64,000 nt of DNA from assembly GCF_002553505.1 (NCBI RefSeq), contig NZ_PDCP01000002.1:62001-126000 (forward strand), in the 5' to 3' direction. The notes under the pieces are model-generated. The model worked only from the letters and a program-made list of their open reading frames with translations. It searched no databases and was not told where the DNA came from. A program made the translations under genes and the position numbers. Positions 51,952 to 62,032 of this stretch are shown one piece after another (positions within the stretch are counted from its first letter, which is position 1; each line of letters opens with the position of its first letter). This stretch comes from Mycolicibacterium agri. GTDB lineage: Bacteria; Actinomycetota; Actinomycetes; Mycobacteriales; Mycobacteriaceae.

Positions 51952-53682
51952 ATGAGCTACGAGCTGATCATCCGCAACGGCACGATCGTCGACGGCCTCG
52001 GCGGCGAGCCGTTCGGCGGCGACGTGGCGATCTCCGGCGGCGTGATCACCGCCGTCGGCGCGGTCGACGGGCAGGGCTTGCGCGAGATCGACGCGACCGG
52101 GCTGCTCGTCACGCCCGGCTTCGTCGACCTGCACACCCACTACGACGGACAGGCCATCTGGTCGGACCGCATGACGCCGTCGTCGGCGCACGGTGTCACC
52201 ACCGCGGTGATGGGCAATTGCGGCGTCGGGTTCGCGCCGTGCCGAGCCGAGGACCACGACGTGCTGGTCGACGTGATGGCCGGCGTCGAGGACATTCCCG
52301 GCGTGGTGATGGTCGACGGGCTGCCCTGGACGTGGGAGACCTTCCCGGAGTTCATGGATGCGCTTGACGCGGACAGCCGCGACATCGACGTCGCCGCGCT
52401 GCTGCCGCACTCCCCATTGCGGGTGTACGTGATGGGCCGTCGCGGCGTCGACCGCGAACCGGCCACCGCCGAGGATCTCGCGCAGATGCGCAAACTGGCC
52501 GCCGAGGCCGTTGACGTCGGCGCGCTTGGGTTTGCGTCGTCGCGGCTGACGATCCACAAGACCGAGAGCGGTCGTCCGATCCCCAGCTACGACGCGGGCC
52601 GCGACGAGATCGAAGCGATAGCGCGCGGGGTGAAGGACGCAGGCGGCGGATTGATCCAGTTCGTGCCCGACCTCGTTGCAGGCGACTACGAACCGGCGCT
52701 GCAGACGGTATTCGATGTGGCCGCCGATGTCGACTTGCCCGTCACGTTCACGCTCGCGATCGGCAATGCGGGGCCCGCGTTCTTCGAGGACGCGCTGAAG
52801 ATGGTGGAGAAGGCCAACGCCAACGGCGGCGACATCTCCGCGCAGATCTTCCCGCGGCCGATCGGGCTGGTGATCGGGCTCGAGCTGTCGGGCAACCCCT
52901 TCGTGATGTATCCGAGCTACCGCGCGATCGCGGACCTGCCGCTGGCCGAGCGCGTTGCCGAGATGCGCAAACCCGAAGTGCGACAACGTATCCTGTCCGA
53001 CAAGCCGGCATCGGACGGGCATCCGTTGATGTTCGCGGTTCAGGCGTGGGACTGGATCTTCCCGCTTGGCGATCCGCCGAACTACGAGCCCGACCGATCC
53101 GAGAGCATCGCCGCGCGGGCGCGGGCGCGCGGCGTCGATCCCATCGAGGAGGCCTACGACCGCCTGCTCGACGACGACGGGCACGCGATGCTGCTCGTCA
53201 CGTTGGCCAACTTCCGCGACGCGTCGCTGGACACCGTCGCCGAGCTGATCCGCCGCGACGACGTCGTCCTCGGCCTGGGCGATGGCGGCGCGCACTACGG
53301 AATGATCTGCGACGCAAGCTTTCCCACGTACATGCTGACGCACTGGGTCCGCGACCGGTCGTCGGGCCGGCTGGCGGTACCGCAGGCAGTGCGCGAGCTG
53401 ACGTCGGTGCCCGCGCGTGTCGCCGGGCTGGCCGATCGCGGCCGAATTGCGGTGGGCTACAAGGCCGACCTGAACGTCATCGATTCCGGCGCGCTGCGCC
53501 TGCACAAGCCGGTCGTGCGCTACGACCTGCCCGCGGGCGGACGTCGGCTCGACCAGACCGCCGACGGCTACGTCGCGACCATCGTCTCCGGCGAGGTCAT
53601 CGCCGAGAACGGCGTGCCCACCGATGCCCGGCCGGGCAGACTGGTCCGCGGCCGCCAACCCGCGCCGCCGCCGTCGCCGTAG
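51952..53682 (+). CDS. Amidohydrolase, D-aminoacylase-like
   Basis: A 576-residue metal-dependent amidohydrolase of the N-acyl-D-amino acid deacylase kind. Markers: GFVDLHTHYDGQ (metal HxH), NCGVGFAPC, a later FASSRLTIHK, the DGGAHYGMICDASFPTYML segment and the C-terminal KADLNVIDSGAL beta-sandwich part. The ATG at 51952 begins the normal SYELIIRNGTIVDG strand; an earlier ATG adds 11 basic residues. I recall a similar protein in M. tuberculosis (Rv2913c). Confidence 0.9.
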   Translation: MSYELIIRNGTIVDGLGGEPFGGDVAISGGVITAVGAVDGQGLREIDATGLLVTPGFVDLHTHYDGQAIWSDRMTPSSAHGVTTAVMGNCGVGFAPCRAEDHDVLVDVMAGVEDIPGVVMVDGLPWTWETFPEFMDALDADSRDIDVAALLPHSPLRVYVMGRRGVDREPATAEDLAQMRKLAAEAVDVGALGFASSRLTIHKTESGRPIPSYDAGRDEIEAIARGVKDAGGGLIQFVPDLVAGDYEPALQTVFDVAADVDLPVTFTLAIGNAGPAFFEDALKMVEKANANGGDISAQIFPRPIGLVIGLELSGNPFVMYPSYRAIADLPLAERVAEMRKPEVRQRILSDKPASDGHPLMFAVQAWDWIFPLGDPPNYEPDRSESIAARARARGVDPIEEAYDRLLDDDGHAMLLVTLANFRDASLDTVAELIRRDDVVLGLGDGGAHYGMICDASFPTYMLTHWVRDRSSGRLAVPQAVRELTSVPARVAGLADRGRIAVGYKADLNVIDSGALRLHKPVVRYDLPAGGRRLDQTADGYVATIVSGEVIAENGVPTDARPGRLVRGRQPAPPPSP

Positions 53683-53708
53683 CCGGCGCCGTCGCCGTAG
53701 CGGCCACG

Positions 53709-53767
53709 AACGTATGGCCTGTGGAGGCGAATCGGCGTTTTGGTGTCCATAGCCCATACACTCGTGG
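53709..53767 (+). repeat. 59-bp direct repeat, left copy
   Basis: Starts AACGTATGGCCTGTGGA and ends near TAGCCCATACACTCGTGG. It is ungapped and 45 of 59 bases identical to the copy at 54711, and the pair brackets the DUF559-like gene. This copy also contains TAGCCCA-N8-TGGGCTA, able to form a 7-bp hairpin. Confidence 0.75.
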
Positions 53768-53799
53768 GCTAACCACGGCTCACCAAGGATCATTAGGTC

Positions 53800-54657
53800 T
53801 CACCAGGTTTGCGGGCAGCCGCGCGAGATCAGCGCAGCGCCGACGCGATCGAAGAAGTCTCCGCGACGGTGGTGCAGAATTCTTGCAGTCACCCGGGTAT
53901 CGAGCCAGCCGAGTTCGGGCAGCTTTGCATATCGTTCGAGGTCCCAATCCCACTGCCTGGGTTCGGTCCAGTGGTGTTTGCCTTCGAAGTCCACGCCTAC
54001 CCGATACTCGGGCCAACCGATGTCGATGCGGGCGAACAATCGACCTCGTTCGTCGTACACCGGTATCTGTGTTGTCGGCCGCGGGAAGCCGCGCTGTATC
54101 AACAACAATCGCGTCAAGGATTCGTACGGCGATTCCGCGCCGCCATCGACAAGCGCCAGTGTCTGTCGCAACTGCCGCAGCCCGCGGGCGCGCGGACTCC
54201 GCTGAGCTATGGCTTCGACAGCGTCGATATCGAATCGGGTCGCGTTCATCAGAGCGTCCAGGTGGGCCAGCCCAGCCGCCAGCGGCAGCCGCCGACCCAG
54301 GTCGTACGCCGTGCGCGCTTCGGTGGTGACCTCCATGCTTCTCGCCAGGCAGACGTCGTCGTCGGCTAGTCGATAACGGCGGACGACCATGCCCTTTTGC
54401 GGGTACGCGTTCGCCCGGATGATCTCGGCGGGATCGTGCGGATCCAGCCATTTCGTGCCGTGCACAGCGGCGGCCGAGACGCCGCACAACACCGCCCCGG
54501 TGGACAGCCACGCCGCTCGCGCCTTGACGGCCGCCGTGACTTCGGCGTCCTTGCGGATGTAGACGTCGCGAAAGATGGGTGTGAAGCGGGTACGGAGGTC
54601 GTGACGGGTGAGCTCGCCGTTGGCCATCGCGGTGCTTCCGAGAATCGGAATGTCCAT
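53800..54657 (-). CDS. AbiEi-like/DUF559 protein with PD-(D/E)XK nuclease-like domain
   Basis: A 285-residue protein. Residues about 1-70 resemble the winged-helix AbiEi antitoxin region (ELTRHDLRTRFTPIFRDVYI). The C-terminal part is a Vsr/DUF559-like fold with SPYESLTRLLL, the acid in ARIDIGWPEYRVGVDFEGKHH, and E-x-K in DFEGKHHW, so PD-(D/E)XK chemistry is possible. Such genes are common and multi-copy in mycobacteria, function unknown. The ATG at 54657 is chosen; one at 54690 is possible. It is flanked by two 59-bp direct repeats, which hints at mobility or a shared regulatory site. Confidence 0.78.
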   Translation of the reverse strand: MDIPILGSTAMANGELTRHDLRTRFTPIFRDVYIRKDAEVTAAVKARAAWLSTGAVLCGVSAAAVHGTKWLDPHDPAEIIRANAYPQKGMVVRRYRLADDDVCLARSMEVTTEARTAYDLGRRLPLAAGLAHLDALMNATRFDIDAVEAIAQRSPRARGLRQLRQTLALVDGGAESPYESLTRLLLIQRGFPRPTTQIPVYDERGRLFARIDIGWPEYRVGVDFEGKHHWTEPRQWDWDLERYAKLPELGWLDTRVTARILHHRRGDFFDRVGAALISRGCPQTW

Positions 54658-54710
54658 GGGACGCACGATGATCACGGGCGCCAACGACATATCGGCCCAA
54701 TCGGACCACC

Positions 54711-54769
54711 AACGTATGGCCTGTGGATCGATTTCGGACTGTTGATGTACCTAGCCCATACGCTCGCGG
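54711..54769 (+). repeat. 59-bp direct repeat, right copy
   Basis: Matches the left copy over its whole length at 45 of 59 positions, with the ends AACGTATGGCCTGTGGA and TAGCCCATACGCTCGCGG best kept. It lies in the promoter region of the DUF559-like gene, about 54 bases from its start codon. Confidence 0.75.
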
Positions 54770-54819
54770 TCGGTGCCACGGCGCATCCGGCGAGCCGGCC
54801 CGAGCCTAGGATGGTCGGC

Positions 54820-55182
54820 ATGAGCGTCAAGGTGGACCTCGACCAACTGGCCGACGCACTGAAGGATTACACGTTCGCCTACCTGGTGACCGTCGGCGAC
54901 GACTACCGCGCGCACACCGTCGCCACCCAACCGCTCTTCGCCGACGGCGTCTTCGACGTCGGGGGCCTCGGCGGCAAGTCCAGCAGCAACATCGCCGCAC
55001 ACCCCGACGCGACCCTGGTCTGGCCGCCGCGCGAGGCCGGCGGCTACACGCTGATCGTCGACGGCCGTGCCGACGGCTCGCGGATCGAGCCGCTGCGGGC
55101 GGTGCTGCACCGGCCCGCCGAGCCCGGCGCCCAGACAAAGCCCGGCTGCAAGGACGACTGCCGCCCGCTGGAAACCACCTGA
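54820..55182 (+). CDS. Pyridoxamine 5'-phosphate oxidase-fold protein
   Basis: A 120-residue split-barrel flavin-binding protein, in the F420/FMN-binding class common in mycobacteria: TFAYLVTVGDDYRAHTVATQ, FDVGGLGGKSSSNIAAHPDA and LIVDGRADGS. Too short for a full PNPOx. ATG at 54820 or 54811; the first Met of the conserved part is used. It converges with groEL over a strong terminator. Confidence 0.85.
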   Translation: MSVKVDLDQLADALKDYTFAYLVTVGDDYRAHTVATQPLFADGVFDVGGLGGKSSSNIAAHPDATLVWPPREAGGYTLIVDGRADGSRIEPLRAVLHRPAEPGAQTKPGCKDDCRPLETT

Positions 55183-55198
55183 CGGCACGAAAAAGACA

Positions 55199-55232
55199 CG
55201 AAAAAGCCCGGCCCCCAAAGGGACCGGGCTTT
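55199..55232. terminator. Bidirectional intrinsic terminator
   Basis: AAAGCCCGG (55203-55211) pairs perfectly with CCGGGCTTT (55224-55232) around a 12-base loop. The flanking A-run on the left and T-run on the right give a U-tract in both directions. It ends the PNPOx-type gene and groEL2. Confidence 0.85.
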
Positions 55233-55245
55233 CTCGTTAGGGGAC

Positions 55246-57007
<1,762 letters not shown>

Positions 57008-57016
57008 ATTGCATTC

Positions 57017-57042
57017 TTAGCACTCGACCAGGGAGAGTGCAA
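57017..57042. promoter_or_regulatory. CIRCE element 2 (HrcA operator)
   Basis: TTAGCACTC-N9-GAGTGCAA, nearly perfect. It is only nine bases from the first box and 53 bases from the divergent acyl-CoA synthetase start, so HrcA may also affect that gene. Confidence 0.9.
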
Positions 57043-57094
57043 GAACGGTATCCGCCCAAACCAGGCCTCGATCCGGCCCCCGATTGACGACACT

Positions 57095-58573
57095 ATGCGC
57101 ATGCGACTGAGCCAACTGGCAGCAGCCCACAGCGCACGCGGCGGGGCGACCGCTCTCATCCACGACGGCGGCACGCTCACCTACCTCGAACTCTGCGATG
57201 AGGTCGACGCGCTGGCCGCCGCAATGCGCGCCGACCGCCTGGCCGGCACACCCGTCGCGCTCATGCTGCCCAACAGCCCCGCACTGGTCACCAGCTACCT
57301 CGCCTGTTTCGCGGCGGGCGCAATCGCGGCGCCGCTCAACCGGCGCTACGCCGCGCCGGAGGTCGAGCGCGCGCTGCGCCGGATCCGGCCGCGGTGGCTG
57401 CTGGTGCACGCCGATCGCCTCGAGTTGTTGGCCCGCGTCGATGCCTCGACGCTGGCCGATGTGCGGCTGATCCTCGTCGGCGCGGGACCGACCGAGGGGT
57501 TCGAGGCCTACCGCGACGTGCTCGACAGCGGCCGAGGGACCGCCTTCGAGCCCGACGTGGCTCCCGACGAGGCGGCCGTCGTCTTCCTGACATCGGGGTC
57601 GACGGGCCAGCCGAAGGGCGTGGTGCACAGCCACAACTCCGCGCTGGCGATGTTGACCAGCACGTCGGAGGCGCTCGGTGACGTCCGTGCCGACGACGTC
57701 GTCCAGGTGTTCGAGCCGCTCGTGCACGTCAGTGGATTCATCGCCACCTTCACCACACTCCTCGCAGGCGGCACCGTCGTCCTCTACGACGGCTTCGACA
57801 TCGACACCTATGCCCACGCGCTGCGCACCCACCGGCCCACGCTGATCTGCACCCACATCGACGTGCTGGCGCAGCTGCTGCACGTCGACGGGGTGTGCAG
57901 AGAGTGGTTCAGCTCGCTGCGGGGGGTCTACACCGGCGGCGACACCGTGCCGGCCCGGCTGCAGCAGGAGTTCATGGCAACCGCGGGGCTGCCGATCGGG
58001 GTGGGTTACGGGATGACGGAAGCGATCTGGCTGACCGTTCAACGGGCGCCGCGCACCAACCGCGACGGCTGCATCGGCAGGCCGGTGCGCGGCGTGCACC
58101 TGCGTATCGACGACGCGACGGGCGAGGTGCTGGTCTGCGGACCGATGGTGATGAAGGGCTATTGGGAGGACGACGCGCTGACGGCCAGCACCCTGATCGA
58201 CGGCTGGTTTCGCACGGGAGACCTCGCCGAGCAGGACGACGACGGCGTGTGGTGGTTCACCGGCCGGATCAAGGACGTCATCGTGCGGCGCACATCGAAG
58301 ATCACGCCCGGCGAAGTCGAAGCCGCGCTGGAGCAGCATCCGTCCGTCGAACTCGCGGCGGTCGTCGGCGCCCCCGACGCAGAGGAGGGACAAGTGCCGG
58401 TGGCCTTCGTGGTGCCGCGGGCAGGCGCGACGCTGGCGCCCGACGAGCTGGTGGCGTTTCTCTCCGACCGCATCGCCGCCTACAAGATCCCGGTCCGCTT
58501 GCACCTGCGGTCGGCATTGCCACTTACCCCCAGCGGCAAGATCTCTCGGCGCGAACTAGTGGAGTCGGCATAA
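57095..58573 (+). CDS. Acyl-CoA synthetase / AMP-binding ligase
   Basis: A 492-residue ANL-superfamily ligase that adenylates a carboxylic acid and joins it to CoA. Motifs in order: [17 protein letters not shown] (A3), GVGYGMTEA (A5), GWFRTGD (A7), GRIKDVI (A8) and [13 protein letters not shown] (A10, with the catalytic Lys). Two ATG codons six bases apart are possible starts. It is compact, with a rather short N-terminus. Fatty or aromatic acid substrate cannot be told apart. Divergent from groEL2. Confidence 0.9.
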   Translation: MRMRLSQLAAAHSARGGATALIHDGGTLTYLELCDEVDALAAAMRADRLAGTPVALMLPNSPALVTSYLACFAAGAIAAPLNRRYAAPEVERALRRIRPRWLLVHADRLELLARVDASTLADVRLILVGAGPTEGFEAYRDVLDSGRGTAFEPDVAPDEAAVVFLTSGSTGQPKGVVHSHNSALAMLTSTSEALGDVRADDVVQVFEPLVHVSGFIATFTTLLAGGTVVLYDGFDIDTYAHALRTHRPTLICTHIDVLAQLLHVDGVCREWFSSLRGVYTGGDTVPARLQQEFMATAGLPIGVGYGMTEAIWLTVQRAPRTNRDGCIGRPVRGVHLRIDDATGEVLVCGPMVMKGYWEDDALTASTLIDGWFRTGDLAEQDDDGVWWFTGRIKDVIVRRTSKITPGEVEAALEQHPSVELAAVVGAPDAEEGQVPVAFVVPRAGATLAPDELVAFLSDRIAAYKIPVRLHLRSALPLTPSGKISRRELVESA

Positions 58574-58575
58574 CT

Positions 58576-59136
58576 TCACCGCGGCCGCAGGCCGTCCAGG
58601 ATCACATCGGTCAGCCGGGCGGCAGCGTCGGGGTGACTGGCCTGCATCGCCAGGCTGCCGTTGAGGATCGCCTTGATGTCGGACCCGACGATGCCCTGCC
58701 GCACCGTACCCGCCTTCTGGCCCAGCTTGACGAGGTCGTCGAGCAGGGCGATGAAGCCCTCCTCGGCCTCCGGCATCGCCGCCTTGATGTCAACCCCGAC
58801 GCCTGCCAGCGCGTCGGCAAGGCCGCGGTCGGTCGCGCCCCACTGCAGCACCACCCGACGGAGAAACGCGTACAGCGCCTCGGGGTCACCGGTCGCCAGC
58901 AGCTCGCGGCCCTCGTCGACCATGCGGCAGATCCGGTCCTCGACGACGGCGCGGTACAGATCCTCCTTGGTCGGAAAGTGGCGATAGACCGTGCCCGCGC
59001 CGACGCCTGCCCGGCGGGCGATCTCGTCGATCGGAACCGCCAGCCCTTCGGCGGCGAACGTGTCGTAGGCGACCTGGAGCACGCGGGCGCGGTTGCGAGC
59101 CGCGTCCGCGCGCAGGGGCCGCTCCGGCTTGGCCAA
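58576..59136 (-). CDS. TetR-family transcriptional regulator
   Basis: A 186-residue TetR protein. The N-terminal helix-turn-helix reads AVPIDEIARRAGVGAGTVYRHFPTKEDLYRAVV. Start codon: a TTG at 59136 with GAGGTGA eight bases upstream; a GTG at 59145 would also work. A C-terminal ligand domain of about 120 residues follows. It is divergent from the SDR gene at 59237 and a clear palindrome lies between them, so it probably represses that SDR and itself. Confidence 0.88.
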   Translation of the reverse strand: MAKPERPLRADAARNRARVLQVAYDTFAAEGLAVPIDEIARRAGVGAGTVYRHFPTKEDLYRAVVEDRICRMVDEGRELLATGDPEALYAFLRRVVLQWGATDRGLADALAGVGVDIKAAMPEAEEGFIALLDDLVKLGQKAGTVRQGIVGSDIKAILNGSLAMQASHPDAAARLTDVILDGLRPR

Positions 59137-59158
59137 CGAAATCACCTCGGGAATAGAT

Positions 59159-59212
59159 AAACGGGGCGTGCGTTCCGCATAGTCGTCATCAAACGGAGCG
59201 CTCGCCCCGTTT
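59159..59212. promoter_or_regulatory. TetR operator region with palindrome
   Basis: A 22-bp palindrome, AAACGGAGCG followed by CTCGCCCCGTTT (59191-59212), with a mismatched pair in the arm and a centre of CT. An extra half-site, AAACGGGGCG, at 59159-59168 is the exact complement of the right arm. This is the typical layout of a TetR autoregulated divergent promoter. Confidence 0.75.
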
Positions 59213-59236
59213 AATTCGATTGTAGGAGAGATCGCC

Positions 59237-60154
59237 ATGAGCAAGTGGACCATTGCCGACATTCCCGACCAGGCCGGCCGCACCGCCGTCGTGACCGGTT
59301 CCAACACCGGCATCGGCTTCGAGACGGCCAAGGCGCTGGCAGGCAAGGGCGCGCGAGTGGTGCTCGCCGTCCGTAACACCGGCAAGGGCAGCGACGCCGC
59401 CGCCCGCATCATGGCCGAGCACCCCGGCGCCGACGTCGCCGTGCAGGAACTCGACCTCTCCTCGCTTGAGTCGGTGCGCGCCGCGGCCGACCAGCTGCGT
59501 GCCCGCCACGAAACGATCGATCTGCTGATCAACAACGCGGGCGTGATGGCACCGCCGAGGTCGACGACCAAGGACGGCTTCGAATTGCAGTTCGGCACAA
59601 ACCATCTCGGTCACTTCGCCTTCACGGGCCTGCTGCTGGACCGACTGGTTGCCACTCCGGGTTCGCGGATCGTGACGGTCAGCAGCAGCGCGCACCGGTT
59701 CGTCAACGGCATCCGGTTCGACGATCTGCAATGGGAGCGCGACTACCGCGCGATGCGCGCTTACGGCCAGTCCAAGCTCGCCAACCTGATGTTCACCTAC
59801 GAACTGCAGCGCCGCCTGGCCGGCACACACACGATCGCCGCAGCCGCGCACCCCGGCGCGTCGCAAACCGAACTCGGCCGCAACGCATCCCTGCGTCTGA
59901 CGCTTGCGTTTCTGCCGGTCGTGCCGCTGCAGCAGCCCGCGACGATGGGCGCGCTGCCCACACTGCGCGCGGCCACCGACCCGGGTGTGCTCGGCGGTCA
60001 GTTCTTCGGCCCCGACCGCTTGTTCGAAACCCGCGGCTATCCCGTCGTCGTCTCCTCGACACGCGCGTCACACGACATCGATGCGCAGCGCCGGCTGTGG
60101 AGTGTTTCCGAGGAGTTGACCGGCGTCACCTACCCCATTCCCGCGACGGTCTGA
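59237..60154 (+). CDS. SDR-family oxidoreductase (retinol-dehydrogenase-like)
   Basis: A 305-residue SDR of the protochlorophyllide/retinol type. Features: TGSNTGIGFETAKALAGKGA, LINNAGVMAPP, GTNHLGHFAFTGLL, Ser in VSSSAHRF and YGQSKLANLMF. AGGAG precedes the ATG. I recall a like SDR (Rv0439c) beside groEL2 in M. tuberculosis, which agrees with this neighbourhood. Probably under the divergent TetR. Confidence 0.92.
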   Translation: MSKWTIADIPDQAGRTAVVTGSNTGIGFETAKALAGKGARVVLAVRNTGKGSDAAARIMAEHPGADVAVQELDLSSLESVRAAADQLRARHETIDLLINNAGVMAPPRSTTKDGFELQFGTNHLGHFAFTGLLLDRLVATPGSRIVTVSSSAHRFVNGIRFDDLQWERDYRAMRAYGQSKLANLMFTYELQRRLAGTHTIAAAAHPGASQTELGRNASLRLTLAFLPVVPLQQPATMGALPTLRAATDPGVLGGQFFGPDRLFETRGYPVVVSSTRASHDIDAQRRLWSVSEELTGVTYPIPATV

Positions 60155-60174
60155 ACGTGGCAGGGTGGGTAGGG

Positions 60175-60672
60175 ATGTCACTTGTCGTGCCGCCCTACCC
60201 ACCACCGCGATACACCAAAGACGAGCCGGAGGTCAGCGCGTGGCTACGGCGTGGCGACGAACCGCCGGACTACGACTCCTTCGGCACGGTGCAGTACCAC
60301 TACCTGGCCAACCAGCAAGCCACCGACGGCGACTACGGCCTCTACCGCGTCGACATCGCCCCGAGGGGCGGCGGCCCAGGCCCGCACTTTCACCGCGCGA
60401 TGTCCGAGGCGTTCTTCGTGTTGTCGGGCACGCTGAAGCTGTACGACGGCAACGGCTGGATTGACGGGCACCCCAACGACTTTCTCTACGTGCCACCCGG
60501 CGGCATCCACGGTTTCCGCAACGAAGCCGACGCCCCGACGTCCATCCTGATGCTGTTCGCTCCAGGCGCGCCGCGCGAGCACTACTTCGAGGGTTTCGCC
60601 GAACTCGGCGACATGACCGACGACGAACGCCGCGAGTGGTTCATCAAGAACGACAACTTCTTCATCGAGTGA
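60175..60672 (+). CDS. Cupin-domain protein
   Basis: A 165-residue single-domain cupin. The first motif is GPHFHRAMSEAFFVLSG with two His and Glu as metal ligands, and the second PGGIHGFRN with one His. The ATG at 60175 has AGGG directly upstream. Function unknown; likely a metal-dependent small-molecule enzyme or sensor. It ends on the same bases where the convergent PE-PPE-domain gene ends. Confidence 0.86.
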   Translation: MSLVVPPYPPPRYTKDEPEVSAWLRRGDEPPDYDSFGTVQYHYLANQQATDGDYGLYRVDIAPRGGGPGPHFHRAMSEAFFVLSGTLKLYDGNGWIDGHPNDFLYVPPGGIHGFRNEADAPTSILMLFAPGAPREHYFEGFAELGDMTDDERREWFIKNDNFFIE

Positions 60673-60679
60673 TCACTCG
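60666..60679. other. 14-bp palindrome covering abutting convergent stop codons
   Basis: CGAGTGATCACTCG is a perfect palindrome. It contains TGA (cupin) and, on the other strand, TGA of the PE-PPE-domain gene, side by side as TGATCA. No loop, so probably not a terminator. Confidence 0.5.
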
Positions 60680-61806
60680 GCGGCACTGCCCTGCTGCTGC
60701 CGGTCTTGGCGTTCAGTTCGTCGCTCGGCGATCTTCTTCTTCACCTGCTCGACGCCGGCCTCGACGCGGTTGCGCAGCTTGCGCAGGTCATGGAGGTCAT
60801 TGCGAATGACTTGGCGCAGCGCGCCGCCGCGGTCTCTGTGCTGTTGACCCACAGGCAGTTTCGGCAGGCCCCGGTCGAGCACCGATTGGCGGACCTGCTG
60901 CTGGCTCTGCACGTTGCGGCGAATCTCGCCGTCGCGCAGATACGGCCGGGTGTCGCCGGGTTCGTCGTGTCGAACGTATGCGGCATCGACCACCGGCCGA
61001 AGAACGTCGTCGACCCTGTCGACGAGCGCGTCGGGCGCACCGACATCGCGGAACGCCTGTGTCAGAGGCAGATTCCCGGTCGGGACGAGGTAGGTCGTGA
61101 CCGCGCCGTGCTGCTCGTCCTTCCTTTCGATCTCGCTCACCGGCGTCAGGCCGGACACGACGGTCTGCGCGATCGGCGGGCCGTGGACGTAGGCGATGCC
61201 CGCCAGCGCGTTGGCGGCGGCGAGTAGGTTCCAGGGCCGATCCGGGGCGTCGGCCCAGCCGTCGTACTCGCCGATCACGATCGTCGTGTCGTACGCAGAC
61301 TGCTGGATGCGTTCGATCCGGTAGTTCAAGACGGGGATGAAGGTGCCCTCTTTGAAGTACTCGGCCACGCCTGCCTCCGGCGGGGCGATCAGGACGACCC
61401 TGACGTCGTTCTGTGACGGTGCATCGGCGCCCTCGGCGAGCTCGCGCGCGACTCGCCAGGCCACCATGCTGCCCATCGACTCGCCGATGATTACGACTGT
61501 GCCGTCGGTCTGCCGCACGACGGCGCTGGCTTGCGCGACTCCGTCGGCGATGGCCCGGTTCGAATCGAGGGCGTTCTGCGAGTACTTGACCACCTCCGGG
61601 GACGCGTCGGTGTGGAAGTGCAACCCGATGTCCGGGTAGGAGGTCGCGACCATCGGGTAGAGCGGATTGATCCGCTTGAAGACGGTGGCTCCCGGTATCA
61701 AGACCGCTTCTTCGGCGTGGCTGGTCCCGCTCGCCAGCGGGCCGGAGGCCAGCAGCAGCGACACGGCGGCGACCGTGGGCATCAACCGTTTGCGCCAGAT
61801 GATCAT
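60673..61806 (-). CDS. Secreted PE-PPE-domain serine hydrolase
   Basis: A 377-residue exported alpha/beta hydrolase of the PE-PPE domain type, but without any PE or PPE N-terminal domain. A signal peptide (MIIWRKRLMPTVAAVSLLLA, cleavage near SHAEE) precedes the domain; the nucleophile elbow is GESMGS, and further family markers are the PLYPMVATSYPDIG start and YVHGPPIAQ. The last 90 residues are charged and coiled-coil-like (QQQVRQ, RKLRNRVEAGVEQVKKKIAERR). The family includes mycobacterial esterases and lipases. Start at 61806 chosen for the signal peptide; longer readings are implausible. Confidence 0.85.
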   Translation of the reverse strand: MIIWRKRLMPTVAAVSLLLASGPLASGTSHAEEAVLIPGATVFKRINPLYPMVATSYPDIGLHFHTDASPEVVKYSQNALDSNRAIADGVAQASAVVRQTDGTVVIIGESMGSMVAWRVARELAEGADAPSQNDVRVVLIAPPEAGVAEYFKEGTFIPVLNYRIERIQQSAYDTTIVIGEYDGWADAPDRPWNLLAAANALAGIAYVHGPPIAQTVVSGLTPVSEIERKDEQHGAVTTYLVPTGNLPLTQAFRDVGAPDALVDRVDDVLRPVVDAAYVRHDEPGDTRPYLRDGEIRRNVQSQQQVRQSVLDRGLPKLPVGQQHRDRGGALRQVIRNDLHDLRKLRNRVEAGVEQVKKKIAERRTERQDRQQQGSAAE

Positions 61807-61906
61807 GCCGGAGCCTTGCACATGGATTGTCGTCGCCAGGTGTGTTTGCTCAATTTCGCAGAAAACTGCCCGACCCTCAGCGCAGGCCGAGTACGCCGCG
61901 GGTATC

Positions 61907-61945
61907 ACGACACGCCGCTTCCCGTACGGGCCAGCGGCGTGTCGT
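61907..61945. promoter_or_regulatory. Long hairpin/inverted repeat in divergent promoter gap
   Basis: ACGACACGCCGC and GCGGCGTGTCGT are perfect 12-bp arms around a 15-base centre that itself holds the palindrome CCCGTACGGG. It is positioned between the PE-PPE-domain gene and the helicase, in the 226-base gap. It could be an operator or, in the helicase transcript, an attenuator. Confidence 0.45.
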
Positions 61946-62032
61946 CGACGGTCGCGACACGACACACCGGCGGGATGCGTGCCCGGAAACCCTTGCGCTA
62001 GGCTGACGTCCGATCAGTTTGAGGAGTCTTGG

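Noticed and set aside
53683..53708. GCCGTCGCCGTAG double repeat after the amidohydrolase
   Set aside because: A short GC-rich duplication at the gene end, no sign of function; probably slippage.
51901..53793. 630-codon open frame opposite the amidohydrolase
   Set aside because: Shadow frame; the amidohydrolase has a clear metal site and normal length on the plus strand.
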